Below are positions 46,985 to 59,305 of a stretch of 64,000 bases of DNA, piece after piece. A program made the position numbers and the translations under genes. The notes beneath the pieces are model-generated. The model had not been told where the DNA came from. It saw only the letters and a program-made list of their open reading frames with translations, and made no database searches. Location of the stretch: contig NC_059503.1 in NCBI RefSeq assembly GCF_914767665.1, positions 58,980,352 through 59,044,351 on the forward strand. Direction: 5' to 3'. How positions within the stretch are numbered: the stretch's first letter is position 1; each line of letters starts with the position of its first letter. The DNA comes from Harmonia axyridis (taxonomy: Eukaryota; Arthropoda; Insecta; Coleoptera; Coccinellidae).

Positions 46985-47340
46985 AACTGCCATTGAATGT
47001 CAGCCATTTAAAATTATGGATCGTTTATCTACTTCTGAACGGGTAAAAATTGTGGAAAATTACTGCAAAAAAAAGAGTCCGTAGTAAGTACGTTTCATGC
47101 ATTACAGCCGAATATAATCGTCCATTTGAGCGTAAAATTGGTAAACTAGTGAAAAAATTTGAAGAGACTGGATCAGTTACTGATGTCAAGGCCCATAGGT
47201 TCATCATTGAAATGCTCGCTCTACCAAAAATATTGTTACTGTAAGTGAAAGTGACGAAGAAGAACCAAATTTATTCATATCTTGGCGCTCACAATATTTG
47301 GGCCTTCCTTGCGGCACGCTATAGCGTATTTTCATCTGGA
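46985..47340 (+). pseudogene. Mariner-superfamily transposase N-terminal remnant
   Basis: Frameshifted pieces MDRLSTSERVKIVENYCKK, RKIGKLVKKFEETGSVTDVK and VSESDEEEPNLFISWRSQYLGL resemble the paired-like HTH region of DD41D/rosa-type elements. It differs clearly from the family at 42950. The core is missing; a C-terminal piece lies at 48740. Confidence 0.55.
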
Positions 47341-48295
47341 TTGCATCTCCATTCTTACAATGTTGACACATGAATGTATACCTGACCATTGAACGTGCAG
47401 AACGTATACTGATTGAACAACAACGACCATTTTTTTTTGCCTGCATTAATGATATGGAACAAGATGAGATGTGGAAGTGTTTTTTATTTACGTTTACTTT
47501 CGGAACCACAAAATCGATATCCTCTCACCAATATTTTTCAAATTCCTCTTTTACCAGGGAATCTTAAGAAGAAATTGTCTAGTCCACCACCTCAATTAAA
47601 TCATTGTATAATTATTTATTACAATAACAACCATGAGTTGATGTTGATGTTTGAAGGAATTGTTGGAATGCAGACACAAATCGCCTATAACTCAAATCAA
47701 TCAAATAACCTAAGAAGGATTTATAAATACAATTAAATTCAATCAGTCATCATAACTGAAAATGTCCAGATCATGTATTCATTCGACACCAAAGCTAATC
47801 AATAACTAATTTCCTCATTCGATTCAATACATTGGCAATCCATCAATATTAATCCATAGTGTCCGCTTAAGAAGTATTCTCTCTTCTGTCTTCCAAAGCT
47901 TCTGTCGAGTCGAAACATATCATTCCATGGTAGACCTAGATGGGCGACCTACTTCTACTGTGATATCGTAGAAATGGATTTTATTTAAGTGATTTTCACT
48001 TATCTGCGGAAGATCTCCGTGTAAAGAGTGTTTAATTATACTTTTTGAAGAGTTTATCATCGGTTTTGATTTATGTAAAGAGATCGTTTGTATATCATCC
48101 TTCAAGGTGATGCACGTCTCGTTTTCATTAAGATACATGCTATACTGGGTTGACTCTGCTGGTAACGCTAACAAGAGTGTAATATCTCTTTCATTTAATG
48201 GTTACGAAATTGCCTCATATTTTAACATTGCCACGAAAGTTTTCCTTAATTTATTTGCTCTATGAGAGAATATGCACCACAAGAGATCCACAGTT
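47341..48295. other. Intergenic, no gene seen
   Basis: AT-rich. Open frames at 47370-47736 and 47920-48174 lack any recognised motif and look like chance or very old transposon coding DNA. Confidence 0.3.
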
Positions 48296-48650
48296 TGACT
48301 TGATATTCAAACTACTTGACTTGGCTGGACTTGAATCAAGTCAAGTTCAATTCAAGTAGTAGTTTTTCAATGTCAGGTCAAGTCAAATACATATTTATTT
48401 ATCGAGTACTTGAAAAATCAAGCTACTTTCACCAGTTTTATTGGGTATTGTGCACATCAATAAAAAAAAGTGATGAAATGATGATTATTTTGTATAAGCG
48501 CGTACGAGCTTGCAGAAATATATGTCGTGCGACTCGTGCTTATCAAGCTCAAGTAATATCGAGTAGCTTGATATAGAGTCAAATCAAGTCAAATATCTCG
48601 AATCAAGTCAAGTAATTTGTCACGAGCTTGATTTTCGAATAAAAGCTACT
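48296..48650. repeat. CAAGT-rich repeat, copy 1
   Basis: Dense CAAGTCAAG/CTTGACTTG motifs flank a core (gagcttgcagaaatatatg, tatcaagctcaagtaatat, tagcttgatat). The core recurs inverted at 53885-54110. Subterminal short repeats of this style are common in hAT elements. Confidence 0.55.
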
Positions 48651-48739
48651 CCTTACTTATAACGGAACGATATACGCTTCAACAACACATTGAAATTATT
48701 AAAATCAGTACGAAAATGATGAAAATATTACAGTCACAT

Positions 48740-49012
48740 TTCGCAAAACTAAAGCACTTTTGGAACGTCGTGAAGCAATAAGACGGCGCTATGTACCACA
48801 CAAGCAACGAAAAAATCTCAATTTTGCAAGAAGGGGTGATCACACTTGGCCACTGAGATTTTGTGATTTAACACCTTTAGGCTTTCAAGGAGCTACGTGA
48901 AAGATTAGTTCTATGCCAATGCTCCGCACAATCGATTGAAGACCTTGATGATGGAATTCGAGAAATTATCGAGAATATACAAGGGCGGATATAGCTCTCT
49001 TTCATGGATGGG
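48740..49012 (+). pseudogene. Mariner-superfamily transposase C-terminal remnant
   Basis: Frameshifted pieces LRFCDLTPLGF (final Asp replaced), YANAPQSIEDLDDGIREIIENIQGR match the C terminus of DD41D-like transposases. Possibly the other end of the element represented at 46985. Confidence 0.55.
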
Positions 49013-49329
49013 GTAGTAACGATTCAAAACCAATAAATCAGGTACACAACATTTAATCACCTCAGATAAACTTTGAAACATAATTTAACTTAAAAAAAAT
49101 TAAATCAAAATAAAACAAAATATGTAGAAGTGAATAATTTGATAAGAAAAATAGTAATATAGTAGATAATAATAGTCAAAAAAGCTATAGAATTTAGAAA
49201 GTTGTCATTGATTGCAATATTTGGGAAATTACCAATTTGAAATTATTGCATGAAATATTTTATGTTGCTTTTCGATATTCATGAAGTAAACATCCATCGA
49301 TTTCTATTGAAATATAGTCGTTTCTTATA

Positions 49330-49742
49330 AAGGGTGTTTTTTTTAGAGCTATAGAACTTTAAATTGCAATAGAACAACGATGGATTATTCGATTGACATG
49401 AATTTTATTTATCCGCAAGATAATCTTGTGGCATTACATTTCAAATATGATTTCTGGCATATAAATGCCACGGCTGGCTCGGATGTAGTCCAATCTGGAC
49501 GTCCAATTTTCGATGAATTTTTCCAACATTTGTGGCCGTATATGTTGTCTTCCAAATGGTCAAGGGTTTGTGGCTTATCCGCATAGACCAATGACTTTAC
49601 ACAGCCCCACAGAAAGTAGTCTAGAGGTGTTAAATCACCAGATCTTGGAGGCCAATTCACAGGTCCAAAACGTGAAATTAGGCGGTCACCAAACGTGTCT
49701 TTCAATAAATCGATTGTGGCACGAGCTATGTGACATGTTGCG
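49330..49742 (-). mobile_element. DD41D (rosa-like) mariner, 3' end only
   Basis: AAGGGTGTTTTTTTTAGAGC after TA. It encodes KDTFGDRLISRFGPVN, LTPLDYFLWG and the C terminus on the minus strand with a 33-base deletion. It stops abruptly at 49742. Confidence 0.82.
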
Positions 49743-51298
49743 TTTCCTGTAGTTAATTTCCTAAAGACCCCAAAACCAAAGAAATGTATAAATTTTTAAT
49801 CACTTTTTCTCATCCATTCAAAAAAAACCAAGAAGTATCATCGTCATGCCGTAATCTTCAACTGTCAATGGCATACCTTTGAGATATTTCATTATTTTCC
49901 TGATGTAATATTATAGAACAAAATTTGAAAGTAATTGCCAATTTGTCAAGTGAATGTTGAATGTCATAGTTTGACTTTTTCGGCTGCAACAATAGATTAT
50001 AATTCTGTTTTTAATATTCTTGATGAGTGCTATAACCACCTTATCCCAGAGGTGTTGGTGAAACTCACCACAACATAAACCTTTTCGGTGGAAAGGCAAT
50101 AAATTCACCGTGTACAATTATAACATACTCATCTATTATTTCATTACAACATTTAACTTTCTCACATATTAGGTGCAATGAAGTCTGAAGAGGATGTGGT
50201 TCATGACTAAAATTCATTATCATCATCCCATTCTTTTATGGTATAATTGATTGAAAGTTGTCATCATTCTAATAAATACATATTCATTTATACGTGCGCC
50301 AGAGAAAAGTTTTATTGAACATTTCACATCGGTACAAATTTGTATTAAATCATAGTTACGTAACTAGATTATGACAGTTTTATCATGATGAATAATGAAA
50401 TCAAATGTCAAAGTAGAGATTTAAACTTTTTAGGATTGCTCCGAACAATAATAAAATAATCGAGGATATAAATAACGACAATCAGACTGGTCGTATATAA
50501 AATGCATTATTCAATACTTCTGCAAGTAGTGGTACACTAATTGGTTAGCAGCCGCACTAATGACATACAATTTGTTTATTGGTTGATGAAATATTGTCAG
50601 TTGTGCTTCTGTCTAGCAATCAAAGGCTGTGGCGCAATGAATATAAAGTCTAGATTTGATTTATTTCTTAACGGAATTGCTCCAGAGAGATATTAAGCCA
50701 GTTGGAATTTCTGTATTTTGAAGACTAATGGATGTAATTCAAGCTCTATACTATGAATTCCATAGAATTTTTTATTATATTCTCCTTTCTCATCGAATGT
50801 CTATCTCGCATGAAGAAATATTACGCTGCAGTGTATGGAGCTGGGGTTATTCCGTCCGAAATAAAAAAAAATTAAAACTTTTGATTCCAATACTTTGTAT
50901 TAACGCATTTTTCATCATTTAGTATTTTCTGTTTCATGTCTGTATTCAGTGCAGTTCTTAAGATATTATGTTTTGAATAACTTAATCGATCAGTGACGAA
51001 CATTTGTCGGCAGCAGGTTATTCAATTTTTGCTGCCTCTAGTGACCGCTGTAATTCGACAATCATATTGATTACATTTTTCTGTCAATGAAATTGCATCA
51101 CTTTTTTTCTGTTATTAGAATGATTGTGAGAAAGGGATGCGTTCCAAACACAAATTGAGAAAGATAAATTTTTTATAAGAAATTAGATTTCCTACAACAA
51201 AGGTCGTTTATCAATTTAGTATAACTTTAGTAGATTGAACACGAAGAAAGCCGTGATATTTTTGAAAAAATAAACTTCACAATTTTTCACTGAATAAA
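49743..51298. other. Intergenic, no gene seen
   Basis: 1.5 kb of AT-rich DNA. Nothing recognised on either strand. Confidence 0.3.
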
Positions 51299-52085
51299 CA
51301 GCCGCCAGACATTTTGGTGCCCCGGCAAAATAAAATTTCGCCGCCTTGCTTTGTGTTGGATATATATGGGTTTTAAATACAGAGTATTCACTAATACACA
51401 GATGATGATTTCAATCGTTCATTATCAAACTCTCTAGTAAGTCTCTAAGCAAGCACAGTTCAGAAGGGCAGTTTCGAAGGACTGAATCTCTAAGGTTATG
51501 TCCCTGTCGTTTGCTCTCGATCATCGAAGATCTATTCTTGTTTTCTCTCTCGATGGCCCTCGATGGCCTCGCCACGCGCAGACTCGCAGCGCCACCGTGA
51601 CGACATGAAGTAAAACTTCAAGTGTAGGATTGGTTGTCTCTCTCGTAATTTGTTCGGATGAAGTAATATTCTAACACTTTGCCTTATTTATATATTTATC
51701 TGAATTATTTTTGAAGGAGCTTATGTTATTTGTCTCAGGTATTACTTCAATTTCATATGAAATCGTCTTTTTTAACTTAAAATCCTCAACATGTAAGATT
51801 TATCAAAGGACGTTTAGTCGATTTCATCAAAAGACGTCCTGAATTGTTTTAAAGTAGGACGCTTTATATTGAAAAGTAGTAGTTCTTAAAGGTACATTTT
51901 ATGTAATATCTACTCAACTATAGTTGAGAGCGCCTATTTGATTTATAACAAATTAGTTTGGAATTTTATTGTTTTACCAATGAGAAAATATGTTTGTGTC
52001 AAAAAGATGTCTTGTTTTATTAACTGATTTTGCGCCCCCACAATTTTGCACCCCACCGCTTTGCCGGTCCTGGCATTCAACTGGC
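51299..52085. repeat. Possible degraded hAT-like element
   Basis: Left end cagccgccagacattttggtg; right end gccggtcctggcattcaactgg after acaattttgcaccccacc. The left phrase also appears at 59290-59306 (agccgccgctagacattttgg), so it is a shared end of a repeat family. No transposase seen inside; a GC-richer stretch lies at 51545-51605. Confidence 0.3.
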
Positions 52086-52261
52086 GTAGAATGTCGAACA
52101 GAAAATTTAATTTTATGGGATAATTCAATAGGAAAATTTCAAATTTAATGAGGGAGTACTAAAAGAATTGACAATGAGAGTTTTTTTTACATAATTTAGG
52201 AATTATTCAAATGATAATTTTTTCTTCAAATTTAATAAAAAATTTAGGCCATATTCCTAAA

Positions 52262-52322
52262 ATCTACTGGTCTAGGCTCCAGCCTAATCAGCCTGCTGGT
52301 ATCTAAATCCGCCATTGCAATC
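52262..52322. repeat. CTAGGCTCCAGCCTA repeat end, copy 1
   Basis: ctaggctccagcctaatcag followed by ctaaatccgccattgcaa recurs at 53410-53458 as ctaggctccagcctattcag and taaatccgctactgcaac, in the same orientation. Likely ends of two copies of one transposon family. Confidence 0.4.
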
Positions 52323-53409
52323 AACATTCAACTATAAACTACGAGAAAATAGCTAAATTTGAAATATTTCTGCAATAAAAATATTTATTTTTTTTATATA
52401 GAACGAGTAAAGTTCTGAAATTTGCGGTAAACATATGAGTCACAAAAAGATGTTTGAATGAACGACTTTGATACTTTGCTAAGTTATGAAAATTGATAAA
52501 TAAATAAAAATAATAAAATTTCAATGAGATATTCGAATAACTCGATTCATTAATATCGAAGGAAAGAAATTACGGAAACAATATTTGCATTTTCATTATA
52601 ATTTTTTGTATAGAAATGTATTTCGCAATGAAAAATGAATGAAATGTAGAATAAAAAAAATCTATTGGCCAATATTTGCAGTGTTTTTGGAGCGCTTGTT
52701 CTACAAATATATCACTCCATTTATTTCGTTACAATGTCGATATTTTTCCAATTCTGGGCCGGAAATGGTCTCAAACGATAAGGTTTGACTTACTGACTAA
52801 TCCGTAGTTAAATGTCAAACCAATTCAGAGCCGGAAAGTTTAAATTTTCAGGTTAGGTTCGGATTTCAAATGTCATGGTTGAGTTCGTTAATGGGTAACA
52901 TACTGATAGGGATACTGAGAATAGGGACGTTTAAAATATTTTATTTTTGATCATTTCAAAAATACAAATTCAGTAGAGATAAAATTTTGCTTACACAGAT
53001 AATATGAATTTGGCGAACGTTGATATATATTTCTTTTTACATTTGCAGTTTAAGAACAATATAATAAATTTCGCTTCTTAATTACCTGTTAGTATCACGG
53101 TTTGAGTAAAATTATTGTAAAAGCTTTATGATACCTTTTTTTGAGAATTTAATTTTGCAAAATCATTAATTATATCATCGTACGAAATCTTATAATTATA
53201 GTATATTTTACAAAGCATTTATCAATTTTTCGTGTAGAGATTTCGAAATATTGGGTATTTGACTCTGTATATAGGACAATACATATTTCAATTAAATATT
53301 AAAATTTTTCCACCAATTTTGAAATTCGTACTTTGTGGGTGTATAATAAGTTTTTTACAATTTTGTAAATCAGAATGAAAAATTGATGAGTTCCTTAAAA
53401 TTTGCCGCT

Positions 53410-53458
53410 CTAGGCTCCAGCCTATTCAGCTTGATGGTAAATCCGCTACTGCAACATT
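53410..53458. repeat. CTAGGCTCCAGCCTA repeat end, copy 2
   Basis: Second copy of the motif at 52262-52322, about 1.1 kb away. The DNA between them shows no gene. Confidence 0.4.
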
Positions 53459-53884
53459 TATGATTTATATGAATACGTTAGTGATTAAGAGTGAAGAGTA
53501 TTATCATAGGATCATTATTCATTTATTCACCGAATTTGACCGTGAGGACACTCAGCCAAGACATCTGGAAGAAAGAGACAAAGAGTAGCATAGGAGCAAC
53601 TTGAAATAATAGCCGGGCAATGAGCTATTAGCGGTAGACATATGTCTTCACTAGAAATCTCGAGTAACAGTAGTAGAATGCCATGAAGAAAGCAGGCATT
53701 TCTTCTATTTTTTATCGGAACCAAATTGCGATTCCGATACAGTTAGGTAATCAACATTTGTGCGATATTTCTGATTCCAGATCTTTCATCTACAGTGAAG
53801 AACATATATCGATGCAATACATGTATTGTTTAGACTCCGAATAAACTTTTGAGTTATTGACTCCTTTTGAAATGTTTTTTTCGC

Positions 53885-54110
53885 ATTTTTGATCTGGGAA
53901 AGCTCTTAAGCGATTCGAGTCACTGATCGGAATTGATCAATTTGATTAGGTTGAACTTGACTTGATTTGAGATATTCATTGCTTGACCTGATATCAAGCT
54001 AATTGGTATTACTTGAGCTTGATATGAACGAGATGCACGGTATATATTTCTGCAAGTTCGTCTGCGCTCGTACAAAATAATTTTCTTCAAAGGATAAATA
54101 GGTGTTTTTG
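53885..54110. repeat. CAAGT-rich repeat, copy 2 (inverted)
   Basis: Reverse complement of the core at 48480-48640, with ctgcaagtt, tatcaagctaatt and tgacttgatttgagatatt. It lies 70 bp left of a hAT transposase fragment, which supports it being hAT subterminal DNA. Confidence 0.5.
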
Positions 54111-54199
54111 ACATCGATCTCCTAAGTGTTTTTCAAGAAATCTCCTGTAAATTGAGCAAATGAATTGGCGTTATGAAATAGACAAATTCTTCACTGAAC

Positions 54200-54440
54200 C
54201 ACGTGCTGACAGTTCTGAATATATGTATTTCAGAATGGTGGATGAAGCAAAAGAACTTTTTTCTAAACTTGACTAAAATGGCCGAAGATTTTTTATCAAC
54301 GTCAGCATCTTCAGCTCCTGTTGAAAGACAATTGTCCAGAGCTGCTCGGACTGTTACAAGAACCCACAATAGATTAGGTGAAAAATCCATAAGATGTTTC
54401 ATATGTCTAGATGATATTAAGAAACTATATATTTTTTTTA
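54200..54440 (+). pseudogene. hAT transposase C-terminal fragment
   Basis: EWWMKQKNFFLNLTKMAEDF followed by ASSAPVERQLSRAARTVTRT, RNRLGEKSIR-like and CLDDIKKL. This is the conserved hAT dimerisation and terminal catalytic block (the Glu in PVERQ-SRA belongs to it). Only ~80 codons survive. Different from the hAT fragment at the window start. Confidence 0.72.
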
Positions 54441-56053
54441 TATTTTATATTTGTTAGTGTTTTATAGTGATTTTATTTCTGTTTCCATTTTACAATAGCT
54501 GATATTTTGGGTTTTTATATAAAATAAGTTTCATAAATGAAAGTATTTCGCAAGGTTCCTTCTTATTCCATAATTTTTCTTATTGATGTGCTCACTATAC
54601 AATAAAACTACTAAAAATTAAGTAGCTTCATAGGTATAATGTACTAGATTCCTCAATTCGAATTTTGCTTGTATACATGTAACGAATAACATTATCAACC
54701 TTCCTGCAAATATTCAATTGGTTGTCACAATTATAGAAAATTTGAGCAGAATTACGAAAAAGAAGGAAAACACTGACGTGAAGTCAGGCACATTTTAGCG
54801 CTTTCATTCATGTGCCAATTGCGCCCTTGGTCTGTCTGTTTTGTAGTTTTCGATGGTACACAAGGCTCCTATTCTTATTTTTCCTTCCTCATTTTTTTCG
54901 AAATTCTGTTATACATCTACTTGCAAAGTAGATATCGTTCATAAGGTCAGATCTGATGTCAGTGAAATATTAGTTTTTTCGATATTCTCGTTTCGATCCA
55001 ACCTGTTGTCACGGAGATATTGGATGTATCTCTTTCGAATGATTTTAGTTCAGAAAACGAGCGCTTACGAATAGGAGCAGTGAAATGAAAGTAATCGAAA
55101 TAATATCAAATTAAATATTAGTCGAACTTTATTACGACAATTATCACCGGTGGAATGACAATTATCAAGCCTGCTATTTCGTTTGTTCGTCATCTTGGGT
55201 TGAGTTATGCGGTACTGATGATCCCTAATGAGGGTGAAACCGGTATATCGCTACTCTCCCTTGATGACATGCATTCCCCTTGGTTTACTTTCGATTATGA
55301 TTCCTATGAATAACGTGGAAATCTTCTGTTTGACAATGGTTATGTTGATGGCATTTTTGTTGATACATTAACCAGATAGGTAATTAATATCGTATGATAT
55401 TACACACTTGAAAATCGTACTTCTTTTTCTTTTTGTATTTTCTTCATTCATTACCAAGTGCAGGTGTTAGCCAATTATATATTACCTTTTATTATTATTA
55501 TTTACAAAAGAATACAGTGGAGGTTTTCACCCATAAACTCAAAATTACAAAAATAAAATGAAATTCATAAACTATTAAAATACTAAAGAAACCTGTACAT
55601 ATTAAAAGTCACTCAACTAAGGTAAGTGAAAATTACAATTACAATTTAGGTTGCACCACATATAATTTTCAATACACTTCCTAATTTATTCACTGAATCA
55701 ACAGAATTTCGTGTATAGCTAAAATGAATTGTTTTCTTTGAATCCTCAAATCCTTATTCTGCCACATTAACATAGACAGAATTTCATCTATCCCAAGCTG
55801 GTTCAGAGGTCATGAAATTGACTTCGATATTTTTTATGGTTCCCTTTTATAAATTACAATTCGATGGTTATAATACCATTTATTCTGCTTCTTCAAACAA
55901 GATCCTATTTTATATATCTGCACTTATCTAATCCATGTTTGATATGCAGTATTGACTCCATCCGGGAATAATGGACTCTTTGTTGAATTTTTCTCTTTTA
56001 GTTTGGTTGCCAATTCGCAAAAATGAGTTGGAAACACATTTTCAAATTAGTTC
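54441..56053. other. Intergenic, no gene seen
   Basis: AT-rich. actgatgatccctaatgagg and gtgaaaccggtatatc at 55215-55250 is a phrase that looks like part of a dispersed element, but no coding sequence is attached. Confidence 0.3.
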
Positions 56054-56057
56054 ACTA

Positions 56058-56573
56058 TAGATTGGTGGTGTAGGATCAGAGAAACAGGAAAATAATACTC
56101 TGTTAGTTCGCCGACGTTTTGGAAAAATTTATTTCCATCCTCAAGGCTCTACAAAATTTACGGAAAACATCATTTGTAACATTGATATAACAAATTATAT
56201 TATTATTATATTTACAAAAATAAAGGAAAGATGAGTCTAGCTTGTAAGTACTTTGTTTGTACCTATATATGTGTATATTACTTTTTATTTTTATTCTTAT
56301 TTTAAACTTAAAATGTTTTGAATTATATAATGTTTCTTTGTATATCTGAATTATACCAGACCATCTTTTCTGTGATATTTTTTAGTCAATAACTTTTAGT
56401 AATGCTCATCTTTCCTTTATTTTTGTAAACACCTTAATCAATGTTACAAATGATGTTTTCCGTAAATTTTGTAGAGCCTTGAGGATGGAAAGAAATTTTT
56501 CGAAAAGGTTGGCGAACTAACAGAGTATCATTTTCCTGTTCCTTTGATCCTACACCACCAATCTAAAGTGAAG
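56058..56573. mobile_element. Long inverted-repeat (foldback) element, ~515 bp
   Basis: Left arm about 56058-56237, starting attggtggtgtaggatcag. Right arm about 56400-56573, ending tgatcctacaccaccaat, is its reverse complement with few mismatches. Spacer ~165 bp without coding potential. The arms contain ctctacaaaatttacggaaa and catcctcaagg. Family not identified. Confidence 0.82.
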
Positions 56574-57378
56574 TAAAATTTTTGGATCACCACTTCAGAT
56601 CTTGTTTCAAATTAGTGTCTAATCCAATAAATCAGAACTTATATTTAATAATTCACTGACTCTTGGTAATTTCATTATCTTGTACCAAGTACCGATTGAG
56701 TCAAATAATTTTCATCGAACGTGGAAAATATTTTATATATATTTTCTAATCATTAAAGTAAGTTGATCGAACCCATGTAATGGGTTTATTGATGATCTTT
56801 TTTTCACATTATTACACGTTTACGTTCTAATTAGTGAGTTGCGTAAGATTATTTTCGAATTAATTTCTGGAATATTTGCATCGATAAAAATCTGGTTGGC
56901 GACGATGGTACTGAAAGTTTTTATACATATACATAAAACCTATACTTACATATAAGTAACGTTCTTAGATCATTAACCTATCGATTAACGTAAATGTAAA
57001 TTGAATTTCCAATACATTTTTTTCTTTATTGCAACTCCTTTTTTTCAACTTTGTAATATCATACCTATATAAATTGAAAAAAATAATATTTTGGTCTATT
57101 GTGCCTTTTAACGAACGGCAAAGCAATCACGAGTAATTATAATTGTAATTATGTAAAGTAGCATTTATGGAAAATTCGTTTCAGTCTTTGTCAAAAGCAA
57201 AAATATGTGTATTGAGTATTTGGGTCTCTGATATGGTAAAATTTTTGGCCATATATATTTGCATAGAATGAATCGAGGAATAAATAAAGTTCAGAGGATA
57301 TGGAAAACCTCATAAATATTGATGTGTGAAGCTGATAAAATGCAGTATATCTGCACTTATCTTGATAGAAACCCACTA
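56574..57378. other. Intergenic, no gene seen
   Basis: AT-rich; nothing recognised. Confidence 0.3.
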
Positions 57379-58670
57379 TGAAAAAAGTTGTTTTTAATTT
57401 AATCATGAACAATCAAGAACATATGTGATTAGGTATAAAATACAGGATGATTTCGTACTTTTTTGTAAACTCTCAAACTGACAAGGGTGCAAAAATTTAA
57501 AGACTCATGAACAATATGAAGTCGGCAAGGAAGACCTTACATCGTTTAATATCGACTTATCAACATGCATGACTCAAAAAAAAAAAGATTTTCTTAAACT
57601 CCATTTGGGCAGAAAGCAAACACTGTAAAAATTCTAAAATAAGTATATTTATATACAGGGTGTTTCTCCATTGGTTTATATAGGAAAATGTGACATTCCT
57701 TGGTTAATTTTATGAAAAAAAGTCTTATAAACATGGGCCCGCTGAAGCCTTGTTTTCGAGATACAAGGAGTTTCTTGTAGCCCTACTTTCTTTTAATAGT
57801 TATACCAGTTTATCGAAACTTCATTAATTTTCGCGACAGATTGGGCGAATAAGTATAAAAATTTATGATTAATTCATTCATCACAGCTTACTAACTGGAT
57901 CTTTATAATAATTTGGATTTTCCTGAGTATTACTATAGTACAGGTAATTTTTTAGCAATAAATTATTACCTCTATGGTAATCATGTTTATTTATGTAAAT
58001 GTATTGAATCATGAATAAACTTTATATTTATTATCATTAGTAATACTAATTATCTATAATTGTCTCGAAATCAGATACGACAAAACTACAGGATACCAAA
58101 AAGTGTAGTACTGGATCAAAGTTTCTTTTTAAATTTTTCTAAACTAACAGTGGTCCATCAAAAAAGAATTCTGGAGGAAAGAAGCGGGCACTGTTCCAGA
58201 AAAAATATCACCCTATAGATTTGCACTAAAAATTAGTATATCACATTACGAAAATTTCAAATTGGAGCATCTTTGCCAAACTTAGGTTGAAAACCGTTTG
58301 AAGGGAAGATGCCATGAGAAAAAGTTGGACAAATTTTAACAATCTGTATCTCTAACACAGCGTTTGTTGTTGGACTTTATTTTCTGAAATGATCCGAGGA
58401 ATCTGTCATTTCTGCCTGTACTTCAAATTAAGGAAAGCCCTGTATATCTGTATAGATCTAAATTGAAACACACGAAGAAAAAAGTTATGTTCAGTTTAAT
58501 AATTCATGAAATTATTAGGAATAAACAACAGGATGATTTCTTTTTCTTCTGCTGACTCAAAAACTGCGGAAGATGTGAAAATAGTAAAACTCATCAATTG
58601 AAGTCGATAAGGAAGACCTTGCATCGTTTAATTATCGACTTATCAACATGTATGACTCACAAACAAACAA
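57379..58670. repeat. Diverged direct repeats flanking a TIR element
   Basis: 57379-57575 and 58480-58670 share caggatgatttc, gaagtcg(g/a)(c/t)aaggaagacctt, catcgtttaat and cgacttatcaacatg in the same order. They are diverged copies of a ~190-bp unit on either side of the element at 57656-58441. A weaker third hit is near 58860-58920. Confidence 0.55.
57656..58441. mobile_element. TIR element with CAGGGTG ends, 786 bp
   Basis: Starts CAGGGTGTTTCTCC and ends AAGGAAAGCCCTG, with tata on both sides. Interior pieces (gattgggcgaataagtata, attcatcacagctta) match the element at 708-1054. Non-coding. Confidence 0.6.
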
Positions 58671-58954
58671 AGGAATAAAAGTTGAAACATTTCATCTACC
58701 CTTGCGGTTAAAGTGATATTTTATGTTTTTAAAAAAATTGCTATAACAACATTTGCTATAGAAAAAAAATAAAAAAAAATTTTACTGAAAAAAATCTGAA
58801 ATTAATTGCTAATGTGCGCTCAAATTCGTAACATGCCGCTAAAATGAAGAACTTACCAGTTGAAATTGATATGCAAAAGCTCACTTTTTTCCATCACCCA
58901 CTCATTAACATGCATAACACATAAATAATCTAAGCCGCCCTAACAGAAAAACAA

Positions 58955-59115
58955 ACACCGCGCGAAAAAGTCTTCACAACCGTCTTCGTCGTAAAAAATG
59001 AGCGGAGCGCGCGATGCAGAGCCGCGGATCGCAAGAGGAAGTCTTGAGCGCTGTTGAATTCAAAATTTCTGCATCTCCCACCGTTCCTCTATCTGCTGGA
59101 TGAGTTCAATTAATT
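58955..59115. promoter_or_regulatory. GC- and CpG-rich island, possible promoter or 5' UTR
   Basis: In very AT-rich surroundings this ~160-bp stretch has many CG dinucleotides (gagcggagcgcgcgatgcag, then agccgcggatcgcaag). It could be a first exon/promoter of a gene or the 5' region of a transposon. No start codon or TATA can be assigned. Confidence 0.3.
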
Positions 59116-59305
59116 CCACGCTCAAACTGTCGCGATTGCCGTAAAAGTTGTAATCGTTCCTCGAAACGATATGAACCGTTGTTGGTTACGTTTTAAGATG
59201 AGAGTGCTTTTTAAGTCACTAGGTACAACCCAGGGACGGATTCTAGTCGTTGGGAGCTTTTGCTCTTATAGCTTTAGGGTAGTAATATCCAGAGCCGCCG
59301 CTAGA

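Noticed and set aside
47370..47736. Two overlapping ORFs of 65 and 107 codons
   Set aside because: No motif recognised and flanked by transposon scraps; may be decayed transposon DNA.
54853..55074. 73-codon ORF as a small gene
   Set aside because: No domain, no splice context, no codon bias; expected by chance in this much DNA.
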